Shown here: positions 50,468-60,736 of the stretch, one piece after another
Layout: each line of letters begins with the position of its first letter
Numbering within the stretch: the first letter of the stretch is position 1
Source: Lanius collurio
Lineage: Eukaryota; Chordata; Aves; Passeriformes; Laniidae
Direction: 5' to 3'
DNA: 64,000 nt
Assembly (NCBI GenBank): GCA_020086605.1
Contig: JACBWW010000008.1
Coordinates: forward strand, 18,509,352 to 18,573,351
Position numbers and translations under genes: made by a program
The notes under the pieces: model-generated
Seen by the model: only the letters and a program-made list of their open reading frames with translations
Database searches by the model: none
What the model was told of the DNA's origin: nothing

Positions 50468-51513
50468 GCTGGATACTAGTGCCCACCAAACCTGCTCTAT
50501 CACTCCTCCCCTCAACTAGACAGGGAGACAAAAAATAACAAGAGGTCATGGGTGGAGATAAGGCCAGAAAGAGATAACTCACTGGTTACCATCACAGGCA
50601 AAACAGACTTGACATGGGAAAATTAGTTTATTAACAATCAGAATTAAAAACCAAATCTTAAAATCTTAAAATCACCCTCCCTCCTTGTTCGCTACTTCCT
50701 GTGCTTAACGTTTTTCCCAGTTTTCTCTACCTCTTCCCCTCCAGTGTTGCAGGGGAGTGGAGAACTGAGGTTATGGTTAGTTCCTCACACATTGTTTCTG
50801 TCACTGCTTCTTCCTCAAGAGAGGATTCTTTCCCCTGCTCCATCATGGGGTCTCTCCCATGGCAGACAGTTCTCTGTGAACTTCCCCAGAGTGAGCCTTT
50901 CACACTGATTGCAGTTCTTTACAAGCTGCATGAGCATAGGTAGCTGCCATGAGGTGCAGCCTTTCAGGTGCAGCCTGCTCCAGTGTGGGTCCCCCACAGG
51001 GCCATAGGTCCTGCCGGGATCCAACTACAGCACAGGCTTCTAATGGGATCACAATCTCCTCTGAGGTGTCCACCTGCTCCAGAATGGGTAGCCTCCATGG
51101 GCTACAGGTGGATTTCTGCATCCCCAGGGACCTCCATGGTATGCAGGGGCACATCTGCCTCACCATGGTCTGCACCAGTGGCTGCAGGGAAACCTCAGCT
51201 CTGGCACCTGGAGCACCTCCTGTGCCTCCTTCTGTAGTGACCTTGGTGTCTGCAGGGCTCTTCCTCCCACATATCCTCACTTTTCTGGCCACAGTTTGCT
51301 TCTGCACTATAACATTTTCCCTCTCAAATATATTATCCCAGTGGCATTGCTGCTGTACCTGACAGGCTCAGACTTGACCAGTATGTCTGTCCTGGAGTTG
51401 CCTGGCATTGGATCTTTCAGACACAGAGGAAGCTTCTGGCAGCTTCTCACAGAACCCACCCCTGTGGCCCCACTGCTGCTAAAACCGGGACATGCAAACC
51501 CAAGAGGTACTTC
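50468..51513 (-). mobile_element. Long solo LTR, avian ERVL-type
   Basis: About 1 kb. On the minus strand it starts near CTTGGGTTTGCATG, has a TATA-like ATAATATATTTGAG (around 51328-51342), then imperfect GC-rich tandem units containing GCAGCC...CATGG and CTGGAGCAGG. AATAAA (complement of 50627-50632) is followed by the segment ending GGTTTGGTGGGCAC. I recognise this as the long, minisatellite-bearing LTR common in bird genomes. The ends are approximate and no target duplication was identified. Confidence 0.75.
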
Positions 51514-54500
51514 TTCTAAGCACCTCTAGCATAAGTCTTTGTTTCACTGGTCCCCAATAGAAACTAAGAAGGTTGAAACGAAGGAATCAACGTGCTTTCC
51601 CTGGAACTTTAATTTCCTCTTACTTTTGGACATACACTGCTGATCTATCTGATCTTCACAAACTGAATAATCTTCCTTTGCAATTAAAGGAATGCTGTCA
51701 GTTTGTGTTGCCCTCACTGGAAATTTTTTAAGTTAGCTTCTTTCAAGAAGATTGTTGTTCACCCATCACATTGTGCATCTTCTTAATATGTTTTTTCACT
51801 GTTTTTAAAAGTCCTATTAAAAATATTTATGAGTTTATGCAATAGCTGATTTCAATCACTTTCCTCTTTCACGTTATTCAGTCTTTTACCTCAAAAAACA
51901 ATTGGAAGTACTACATTTTTGCACAAGTTTAAAGATGAACTGCAGTTCATCTTTAACTGTAAAATATAAAAGACACATAATAAAGTTAAAAAATTGTATG
52001 TATCTTTTTTTCCAGTACCTGCAGTTTAACTGATGTCTGATATGCTTCCCCCCAAAAATTTGAAAGATGTGTATTTCCCTTGGGTGGACAAATTTTACCA
52101 GTAACATGTAGAGGAGCTCTGCTCCAATCAGCTGCTGATGTTCTAATTCTTCAGGAGAAAAGCAGTGTTGGCCCCCAGATCTCAGGACATTTTATTTTGA
52201 TTTTAAAATGCCATCACTGGAAATGTTTAAGTCCAGCCTTGAATTTTGCTCCTAGGACTAAAACTGTTACTCATTTTTTTTCCCCTTCTTAAAAAAGTTT
52301 TGAATTACTTCCATACTTCAGGTTTGTGTTTTATATTTGAAATAATATATATTTTTTAAATTTCTCTTTTGATTTTTAATTATTATGTTCTTTGCTTTGT
52401 ATATTGTCCTGTGGTTTGACAAAAAGAAAAATGAGAAGAAAAATTATACTGGTCATTTGCAGGACTAGAAGAGGAGAAACTTCCTATTTATCCATATCAG
52501 AAGAACATGAAAAAAAACTAGGGGAGAAGACCTAGAGTTTTTATGTATTTGTGCCATCTAATCCTGAATAGGTTTCTTGAGTACTACTAGAATAATATTT
52601 TGAATATATTTATAATCAGTTATACTAAAAAAAAGAAGATAATAAAAGCATCTATGACAATAGTAAAAGTAATGTTAGAATTACTTAACCAAAACCAAAG
52701 AGTTTTTCCACTGTCTTAGTCTTATAACTTGTAGGCAAAAAGATAATTCATTTCTTCAGCACTGCCACAGAGAAATATGGAATTTTACAAGAGCTAGAGG
52801 AGGTGATCTGTGCATTTTGTAGAGTAAGGGTTTGATTCAGCACGTATTTACTGGGAATAATCCATCAAGAGAATCCATTTAGACAAGAATTTCACGTTTC
52901 TCCATTGTCGTTAGTAGGACATGAGAGTCCAGTGATAAGGAATGTGTTGCTAACCCAAGGCTGATTCAAACAACACTTGACCTGTGAACAAAGCATTAAA
53001 AACTAAACAAATATTGAAGCTAAAAGAGATGTTTACAAGTTGTCTCTGTTCTTAGTTTAGGGAAGAGTGCAAAAGTGTAGCCTATATATGCCATGTAAGT
53101 ACAACCCAGCTAATTGTGTTTGAAGGGAAGAACAGTTTCACAAAAGGAAAGAAGGAAACTTCATTCATACTACTGCCCTTTCTGCCACTTTCAGGAATGA
53201 AGATGATTGAAGTTGTGTGTTCTTGTATTTATCCTTTTGCTTTGTTGAAAAGAAAGCATTTTTCCTGCTACAAAACTGAGGCAAAGCTGAGAACTTTCCT
53301 CTCTCCTGCAATCTCTGAGGTTCTGAGATAAAGCCTGTCTCTTTCTGCTCACTCTTGCCATCAGTTAAGCTAGTTTATCTTCACAATGTCATGCACCTCT
53401 GCTTCAAATTAGAATTACCACCAAAATCAGTCAGACATTTCAGGATGCTTTCCTTAGGAAATAGGTGTGTATTACCAACAGTCACCTATTAACCTTTGAA
53501 ATTACTGACCACTGCTAGGTAAATCTGATAGGGAGGATTTATTAAATTTATTAAGTATAATCTATGCAAAATGGGCAACTTCATTGGAAAGTCTATTAAC
53601 ACTGTCTTTAAACAAACAAAGAAACAAAGAAACAAACCCCACAACATGCAGTTTGAGCACATTTCTTGTTAGACACCAGAGGATTTACATGGAAAATAGC
53701 CAAAATGAATGCCTTAATTTTTGAAAAGCCTTCCTCCATTTTTCCCAGTTTATCAGACACCAGGAATTCTGCTCAGTTTTTTTTTTTGGCAAAGACTGAT
53801 TACGATTTTTCAAACTTTAGCATTTATATTTTTTTATATAGAGTCAGCCCTGTCTGCACCATTGGGTGTCAGGAAGCTCAACAGTCATGTCAACCACACA
53901 AAGGCTCAAAAGCTTATGGACACAGACTTTTTTTGCTTTGGTGCTTACAGGTAACTTTATTTTACTCTGCAGTGATATCTGAATATGTATTTGTAAAGTT
54001 TCTGAAAAAGTCTCATAACCAAACAGAGATAATAAAATTCTTCCCTAGATGGGACTCCCAGTATTTACATTTCATCTTGATCTAAGCAAGTTCCAGTCAA
54101 TAATAAAGATTTTGTTACAGAACAGAGTCTGTTCTGTAGGTGTTGGAGCTATAGGCATCTCAGGCAAAACCAATAGTAATCTGCTTAAAAGTCAAGTTGA
54201 TGATTTTTTTTGACAAAAACTTGAGCTGTTCCTTTGAGTTCTGATCATATGTCCTAAGACAGTAGGAAAACAAAACTGGTCTATTTAATAGTGGAATTTC
54301 AAACATTTACATATAGTGATTTGTATTTCTTGTTTTCATCATAACATCCATGATAATATATATGAAATGAGCTCTCCTGCAAAGTCCTGATGGGGACAGT
54401 GTAATATCCTTTGATCCCTTCTAGTAGGGACAAATACTATTACAGAACTGCAAACATGACAGCATGGCCATTTGAGCAACCCACTTTTTAATAAAAATGG

Positions 54501-54527
54501 CTTTTATTTTTTCAGTTGCTAATTCAA
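51514..54527. other. PDE4D: PDE4D intron, nothing but a palindrome
   Basis: AT-rich. It contains a 28-bp perfect palindrome (51929-51956) and an AAACAAAG-rich tract (about 53608-53637). No gene or transposon was recognised. Confidence 0.65.
51929..51956. repeat. Perfect 28-bp palindrome
   Basis: Two 14-bp arms with no spacer, centred on the PstI-like hexamer CTGCAG (half-site TTAAAGATGAACTG). It is long enough to be very unlikely by chance in 64 kb. Confidence 0.9.
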
Positions 54528-54785
54528 TCAGAGAATCACATAATGGTTGAAGCCAGAAGGGACTTCTATAGGCCACCAAGTCCAATCCCCCGGCTCAGGC
54601 AGTGCCAGCTAGAGATGATTGCCCAGTTTATGTCCTGATGGCTTGTGAAGATTTACAAGCATAGTGATTCCACAGAATAACCTGTGCCAGTGCTCAGTCA
54701 CCCTCACTGTAGAAGTTCAGCAATGTTTGGAGGAAACGTCCTGTAGTTTAGTTTATGCCTGTTGCCTCTTATTTTGTTCTACTTT
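54528..54785 (-). mobile_element. CR1 LINE fragment, 3' end
   Basis: Starts AGAGAATCACATAATGGTTG and includes GGGACTTCTATAGG, TCCAATCCCCCGG and a degraded GTCACCCTCACTGTAGAAG. This is the reversed CR1 3' UTR/ORF end. Confidence 0.8.
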
Positions 54786-56859
54786 GAAAATCTTTCACTT
54801 CTCTCATTATGTTGAATCTATGGCATTATGCTTCTTGGAAAGAAAGTAGTTTACAGCTACAGGGGAAACTGATTTGAGGATATATTCTGTCACCTAGAAA
54901 AACTAGTTTTTGTGTGATACAAAAGCAACTGGAGTAATGAATCTGTTATTGAACTCCTTGTCCACAAGAGAATAGAACTGACATAATTCTCACACAACTG
55001 TTGGAAGAAAAAGAGAGTTAGGAAAGAAATGGACCTTTTCTCAAAATACAGTTGGCTCATGAAAAGAAAGCAATAAAAATACATAAAAAGGACATTTATC
55101 TACTTGAAAATCAAGAGTTTCCCTCTTTTTCTTCATTTTGGGCAAGGTTGATTGCTTGTTGAAAGAGTTTACTTCTCTTCCCCAGTGATTAAGTGACAGT
55201 GCTTCTTCTGGCAAATTCTTATAGGCAGCGGATTAAGGAATGCATTAGTACTTTAACAAATTGGTCAGAGGGGAAAGGAGCACTGGATAGGGATGAGTGG
55301 TAAAAGAAGAACATTCATTTGGCCTGGCTGAATATTTGATAATAGCGAAGAGTGTATTTAAACATTCACACTGCAAAACTTTGATGTGCTCTGTCATTGA
55401 GGCAGTAAATTATTTAAATATAGTGTCTGTACTGAATGCATATTTTCCCACTTGGCTTCAATTGAAGATACTTTTCTGATATTCTGAAATTCTATGGCAT
55501 CTCAAGACTGTTTGTTTAGATGAATTTGCAAATACTTCATACAGAAATTCTTCTAGACTTTGGGGAAAATTATATCAGTATGAATAACTCTGTTCCAAAC
55601 CTTTTTTCCAAGAAATACATAAAATGATTACAGAAAAAAAGGCAGAACAAGTTAGCAGTCCCACACAGAGAAACTGAACCACATAGTGAGAGCCTAATGA
55701 TACAGTTCTTTATTTGTAGGAATCAAAAGTGTTTTATTTACTCTAAACTAACTATAATAGGCCCGTTCCAAGAGCCCAACAACTTCTTCCTAGATATCTG
55801 CAATGTTCCTGTTACCTGGTTTCATAACTATAAACACATATGTTTCATCCTTTTGCCCTTGACATGGAGTCATAGTACACAGAGATACTGTTACATGGGA
55901 TATTTGCTTTGTTCTGCGATCACAAGAGAAATAAAACAGTTTCAGGATAGAAAACCACTTTTTTTCCTAGATCCTCATTTAATGTATATTTTGTTTGTAC
56001 AAATCTTTATGCACTCCTTTTATATTATGTAACTACAATCAAGTATTTTGACAAGTTGTGCATAACTGGAATTCATCATTTTCCTCCTACTGTAGCCTGA
56101 AAGTTTCTACTTTCTCTGTTCAAGGAGATAAGGCAATTTTCACAGCCTAAAGCTAGTGCTATTTGTATAAAACAGCAGGTCCTTGTCATTTGGACACAGT
56201 ATGTGTATGTGCAAAGCTACTAAGAGGTACAAGGAACTTTTCTTTACTACATTAGAAACTCGGAGAGATTCCTAGCATGGAAGAAGTGTGTTCTGAGTGG
56301 GACCATAAAAATACTTGCTGAGAAACCTGCTGCAGCTGAGTGGTTTTTCCAGATGTTCATTCTAAAATCTGATCAAGAGTATTTTGGTTTAACTGTGATT
56401 GTGGAGAGATGTGCACAAAGTTGTAGATGTTAAACAAAAATATCTGTCATAATTATATTTTGTGAACACTCAATGAAGATAGCCTTTTATGTCACAATAT
56501 GTGCGATTTTCCCAGTAAGATATTAAAAAAAAATATTAGGAAAATGGACGTTATTTCTGTGCTGAATAAGAGCTAACATTGTTATAATTAACAGAAACTG
56601 TCAATATTGACTAAATATATCAATCACTTCAATTTTAGGCCATCAGTTAAGGCTCTAAGTACGAACATTCTCATTTACAGAAAAAAAGTCTTAATTTGAA
56701 ACTCTGAGGATTTTTTTGAAATGGTAATTTTAAGAGCAACTGAAAATCTTGGTTCTGCAATTCTTTAGCTCCAAACTTCAAGCTTACCGTAGGCTGAAGA
56801 GCAAAAGCATAGTCAGAAAATTCAGGGATGATGTCCAAGGTCTGAAACTCACAGAAGAT
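54786..56859. other. PDE4D: PDE4D intron, nothing recognised
   Basis: AT-rich sequence. The open frames here have no domain-like features. Confidence 0.65.
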
Positions 56860-57076
56860 CATAGAATCATAAATGGTTTGGGTTGGAAGATCACCTACTT
56901 CCAAATCCCTTGCCATGGGTGAGGCCACCTTTTACCACACCAGGTTGTTCAAGGCCATCCAACCTGCCCTGGAACACTTCCAGGGATGGGACATTCACCC
57001 CTTTCCTGGGCAACCTGTTCCAGGGCTTTAGCACCCTCACTGTAAAGACCTTGTCCCAATATCTAATCTAATCCTT

Positions 57077-57373
57077 TGTTGTAGTGCGGGAAATCCTTAC
57101 AACAATGTATACAAGATAGCAATGGACTTGGAAGGAAAGATGAAGCAACATTTCTTCAGATGTTCAGGGATTATTTTATTCCTCCAGCCGCACGGCTGGA
57201 GATCCCAAGCCAACCCCCCAGTCATGGGACCCTGCTCTCTTCCCAGCCCCCGGGCACCCCCACCACCCAATCAGGAACAGGCATGGGGCACACATGACAT
57301 GGGAGCAGGGACAGAGACAGACCCGTACCCTGCAGGGTCCCTTCCCCTGGGATCCAGGGGAGGCACCTCCACA
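57077..57373 (-). repeat. 3' LTR of the Y-box-carrying ERV
   Basis: Sense starts at 57373 (TGTGGAGGTGCC) and ends at 57077 (CACTACAACA). It carries the intact motif CTGATTGG (complement of 57267-57274) and AATAAA (complement of 57175-57180). Confidence 0.88.
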
Positions 57374-57390
57374 ATTCACCCTTTCTTATT
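57374..57390 (-). promoter_or_regulatory. Polypurine tract next to the 3' LTR
   Basis: On the minus strand AATAAGAAAGGGTGAAT immediately precedes the LTR start TGTGG. It is purine-rich and correctly placed to prime plus-strand DNA synthesis. It is somewhat degraded. Confidence 0.5.
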
Positions 57391-57588
57391 AAATAAAATA
57401 ACATTGGAAACAGTTGGATAAACAACAAAACAATTTCAAAAGACAGGAAGCCACTATCTTGAGTCCCAAAATCTCCAAACAGATTCTCTTTGGAACATCA
57501 GAAGGGAGACAGGACTTGAGCGTGCTTCAGATGGAAACTAAGGGATTTTCGGTTTTTTTGTACCTGTTGGAATCTTAGAAAATGACAG

Positions 57589-58095
57589 TTAATTTCTTCC
57601 CTCCCTCCTTTTCATCCCCCCCATCGGCATTGCAAAGGGATTCATGGCAAATGAAAAAGACTGGGTTTGTGAGGGGTACCAGAAAGGGAAATTTGGGCTG
57701 GGCATATATGGGGGATAAAGGGGCATGGGATAAAAGGGGAAGGTGGGACAGGAGAAAGGATAGGGATTATGAGGATATTGTCTAGCATATCTACTGCCTT
57801 TGACAGGGACACTCCCAGGGCCTGTAACACATGCTGCCTGTGAGCCCTTCCTTCCTTGCACAATTTTAAATTCTACTCTTTCTCCTTCTTCCAAGATTGG
57901 AACATCACTTTTGGGATTCTTTTTCACAATAGCAGATTTATGGACAAAAATACTTTCTCCAGTATCATTTTTCAACAAGAAACCGTAACTTTTCTTTACA
58001 TTATACCACTTTACAGTTCCAAAAACTTTAGCTGTGATAACCTTTTCATTTTTCCAAGTTCCTTTGTTCTTGCTTTCACTTTTGGTTTCACTCAC
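57589..58095 (-). CDS. Cold-shock-domain protein, captured Y-box homologue (ERV)
   Basis: Uninterrupted 168-codon frame. Numbering from the GTG codon at 58095, residues 18-98 form a Y-box-type cold-shock domain: FGTVKWYNV, RNP1-like KSYGFLLK (35-42), RNP2 IFVHKSAI (49-56), then GERVEFKIV and VTGPGSVPVKGSRYA. The nucleic-acid-binding positions of YBX1 (Trp65, Phe74, Phe85, His87) align with Trp30, Phe39, Phe50 and His52, all kept. RNP1 has Ser where cellular Y-box proteins have Gly. Residues 105-168 are Pro/Phe/Tyr/Met-rich and lack the alternating basic and acidic clusters of YBX1-3. The frame is intronless, whereas cellular Y-box genes split this domain over several exons, so it came from processed RNA. 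No ATG precedes the domain in this phase; it was probably made as a fusion from upstream. Confidence 0.85.
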   Translation of the reverse strand: MSETKSESKNKGTWKNEKVITAKVFGTVKWYNVKKSYGFLLKNDTGESIFVHKSAIVKKNPKSDVPILEEGERVEFKIVQGRKGSQAACVTGPGSVPVKGSRYARQYPHNPYPFSCPTFPFYPMPLYPPYMPSPNFPFWYPSQTQSFSFAMNPFAMPMGGMKRREGRN

Positions 58096-58599
58096 TCTCG
58101 CACTGGAGCTGCCACAGCCGGGACCGCGGGGGCCGGGGCCGCCAGCGCGTTCCTGTCACGGGGTCTGGACTCCTCGGGATCGCGTGTGGGGACGAGCGGG
58201 TCCGGTCTGGCTGTGCTGCTGCACGCTGACCCTGCCGGCTGCTCCGCCTTCGGCCACCTCTGCACCGCCGCTTGGCACTGTGCTCGCTTCTCCTCTGGAG
58301 CTCTGTGTGACTGCTCCCCGCTTTCCGGGCGTTCCCGTGGCTGCACGGCCGAGCCCTGTGAGGCGTTCGCGTGTGCACGGCTTTGTACCGCCGGTGCTGC
58401 CGCTGCTGCTGCTGCTGTCAGCTGTGTCACTGCTGGGCGCTAGCACGGCTCCCTTCTTGCCCCCACGCCCCTCTGGCTCTGCTCGGCGTGGCTCACCACG
58501 GTCGCCATAGTGACTGCCACAATCGCCGCTGCCTTTCTCTGTGTGAGGCGCGGGCTCGAACCATCGCTCGCCACACGACACGGGGCGGCCATTGCCGGG
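58096..58599 (-). pseudogene. GC-rich segment between the matrix-like and cold-shock frames
   Basis: CpG-rich DNA unlike the host intron. The phase shared by the flanking frames is interrupted only at 58602-58600 and 58158-58156, both TGA; between them lies a Ser/Gly/Ala-rich frame with a (GCA/AGC)n run near 58400-58425. A second phase is also open (58430-58092) and reads Ala/Pro-rich, ending NALAAPAPAVPAVAAPVRE. Cellular Y-box proteins have a GC-rich 5' UTR and an Ala/Pro- or Gly-rich N-terminus before the cold-shock domain, so this is probably the captured 5' part of that mRNA. Which phase was the coding one cannot be decided here. Confidence 0.5.
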
Positions 58600-59190
58600 T
58601 CACACCTTGGCTGCCACCGCCCTCGCCACTCCCTCAGGACGAACACTGCCGGGCCCACGCTGCTGCGTTGCTCCTGGCTCCACTCTCGCCGCCTCCGGTC
58701 TCCCTGCCGGCTCTGCTCCTGCCGTGCCTGGCCTCACTGGCTCTCCCACACCCGGGAGCTCTCTCGCCGCTGCCCGCAATGCACTTGGCGCCCATGGCCG
58801 GGGCCACGCATTCTCCAGGGTGGCGGAGGAGCCCGCTGCAACGCGTGCGCTGCTCGACCATGTGTTCACTGCTGGAACCGCAGCAGAACACAGCTGATAT
58901 TGCTCAACAGTCTCCGAAATCAGGTAATATTCATGGAAATAGTCCTTCATCAGCACGTTTTTTGATTCGGAAATTAACTGTGTCCAAACATTCTTCCAAA
59001 AGTCCTTGGTAAGAATCAAATCCCAAGAAACATAGAAGAAGTTTTTAAACAGCCATGCCAAAAAGTGTCTTAATTCTTTCTGAGTTTGAATTAAGCTAAA
59101 ATCTACATATTGCTGTTCCAGAACCTTTTTAAGTTGAAGGTGAATGTCTCTTTGTTTGGACGGCCATGAGTCCTTCCATGAGTCCTCCAT
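58600..59190 (-). CDS. Gag-matrix-like frame fused to GC-rich sequence (ERV)
   Basis: 196 codons starting at ATG 59190, 101 nt after the 5' LTR, as expected for gag. Residues 1-110 are helical, rich in Leu, Phe, Trp and Lys. A segment with FLAWLFKNFF, YVSWDLIL and FWKNVWTQL has the spacing of tryptophans and hydrophobics seen in betaretroviral/ERVK matrix domains; the match is by eye and the subgroup is uncertain. After about residue 113 composition switches abruptly to Ala/Gly/Pro/Arg, coinciding with the GC-rich DNA, so the frame crosses a recombination junction near 58850. It ends at a TGA (58602-58600). No capsid or nucleocapsid sequence follows. The likely original role was membrane targeting or assembly; present expression is unknown. 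Confidence 0.6.
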   Translation of the reverse strand: MEDSWKDSWPSKQRDIHLQLKKVLEQQYVDFSLIQTQKELRHFLAWLFKNFFYVSWDLILTKDFWKNVWTQLISESKNVLMKDYFHEYYLISETVEQYQLCSAAVPAVNTWSSSARVAAGSSATLENAWPRPWAPSALRAAARELPGVGEPVRPGTAGAEPAGRPEAARVEPGATQQRGPGSVRPEGVARAVAAKV

Positions 59191-59291
59191 CGTTCAGAGA
59201 TGGGACAGCAAAACGAAAGCAAGAAGAGATATCCAGAGTTACTCATGAATTATGTTCTCCAGGGATTGTTTGCCAGCATTTCTCCACTATT

Positions 59292-59587
59292 TGTTGAAGT
59301 GCGAGGAATCCTTACAACAATATATATAAGATAGCGATGGACTTGGAAGGAAAGATGAAGCGATATTTCTTCAGATGTTCAGGGATTATTTTACTCCTCC
59401 AGCCCACATGGCTGAGTTCCCAGGCAGACCCCAGTCATGGGACCCTGCTCTCTTCCTGGCCCCCGGGCACCCAAACCACCCAGTCAGGAACAGGCATGGG
59501 GCACACATGACATGGGACAGGGACAGAGGCAGACCTGTACCCTGCAGGGTCCCTCCCCCCAGGATTTCAGGGGAAGGCACCTCCACA
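59292..59587 (-). repeat. 5' LTR of the Y-box-carrying ERV
   Basis: Sense starts at 59587 (TGTGGAGGTGCC) and ends at 59292 (CACTTCAACA). The Y-box motif is mutated to CTGACTGG (59480-59487) and the poly(A) signal position reads AGTAAA. It is collinear with 57077-57373. No convincing tRNA primer-binding site follows it. Confidence 0.88.
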
Positions 59588-60736
59588 ATCCTACTCTCTT
59601 TCAGTTTGAAGCCATTCCCCCTTGTCCTATGTGTGCTTGTAAAAAGTGTCTCTCCATCTTCTTTGTTGGTTTTCTTGAGGTACTGGAAAGTCACAATTAT
59701 GTCACCCCAAAGCCTTCTGCTTTCCAGGCTAAATCCTTCCAACTCACTCAGTCTTTCCATGTATGTGTTCCATCCCTTTGATCAGGCTCGTGGCCTCCTC
59801 TGGACTTGCTCCAGCTCTTGCACTGGGACCCCAGAGCTGGATGCAGCACTGCAGGTGGGTCTCATCAGAGCAGAGCAGAGGGGCAGAATCCCCTCCCTCC
59901 CCTGCTGCCCACCCTGCTCTGGATGCAGCCCAGGACACCTTTGGCTCTCTGGGCTGTGAGTGCCCATGGCTGGGTCATGTCCAGCCTCTCACCCACCAGC
60001 ACCCCAAGTCCTGATCAGCAGGGCTGCTCTTGATCTGTTCATCCCCAGCCTGTGCTGATACCAGGGATTATCTTAACACAGATACAGCACCAGCACTTGG
60101 TCTGTTAAAACTCATGGAATTCCCACAGGCCACACGTTCCCAGCTTGTCCGGGCCCCTCTGCTTGGCATCCCATCCTTCAGGTGTGTCAACAGCACCACT
60201 CAGCTTGGGGTCATCTTCAGATTTGCTGAGGGTGCACTCGATCCCTTTGTGTCACTGATGAAGACATTAAATAGCACTGGTCCCAGTACAGACCCCTGAG
60301 GGCACCACTTGTCACTGGTGTCCATTGGGACTCTGAGCCCCTGACCACAACCCTCTGGATGGGACCATCCAATCAATTTCTTATCCATCTAATTTCTTCT
60401 CCAATTTAGAGAGAAGAATGTTGTGGGGGTCCATGTCAAAGGCTTTACAGAAGTCCGGGACATCCATAGCCCTTCCCTTGTCTGCTGATGCTGTCACTCC
60501 ACTACAGAAGGCCATTGAGTTGGTCAGGCAGGACTTGCCCTTGGTGCATCTGTGCTGGCTGTCACAAATCACCTCCCTGCCCTGCATGTGCCCTAGTACA
60601 GCTTCTAGGAGGATCTGTTCTGTGATCTTCCCAGGCACACTTCAGAAGTGACCCTGACAGGTCAGTAGTTCCAAAGATACTCCTATCTATCATTTTTAAA
60701 GATGCGTACTATGTGGACCCAAGAACGCTTCTAGCA

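Larger units (their letters stand above)
57077..59587 (-). mobile_element. Compact ERV with Gag-matrix-like and captured Y-box frames
   Basis: Complete two-LTR element in minus orientation, 2.5 kb, inserted in a CR1. The flanks are ATCCTT (57071-57076) and ATCCTA (59588-59593): a 5-bp perfect, or 6-bp with one mismatch, target duplication. The internal 1.9 kb holds, in sense order, a 101-nt leader, a matrix-like frame (59190-58600), a GC/CpG-rich segment (about 58850-58100), a cold-shock-domain frame (to 57589), a short 3' region and a purine tract. I see no protease, reverse transcriptase, integrase or envelope, so it would have needed a helper. By eye the two LTRs differ at roughly 30 of about 297 positions, so the insertion is not recent. 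The same LTR family occurs solo at 49782-50064. Confidence 0.85.

Noticed and set aside
50900..51362. 135-137-codon frames on both strands
   Set aside because: They fall wholly inside a long LTR with internal repeats; their openness reflects repeat composition.
59250..59291. tRNA primer-binding site after the 5' LTR of the Y-box ERV
   Set aside because: The first bases after the LTR contain a TGG but the following sequence does not match any tRNA 3' end I can recall with a proper T-loop complement.
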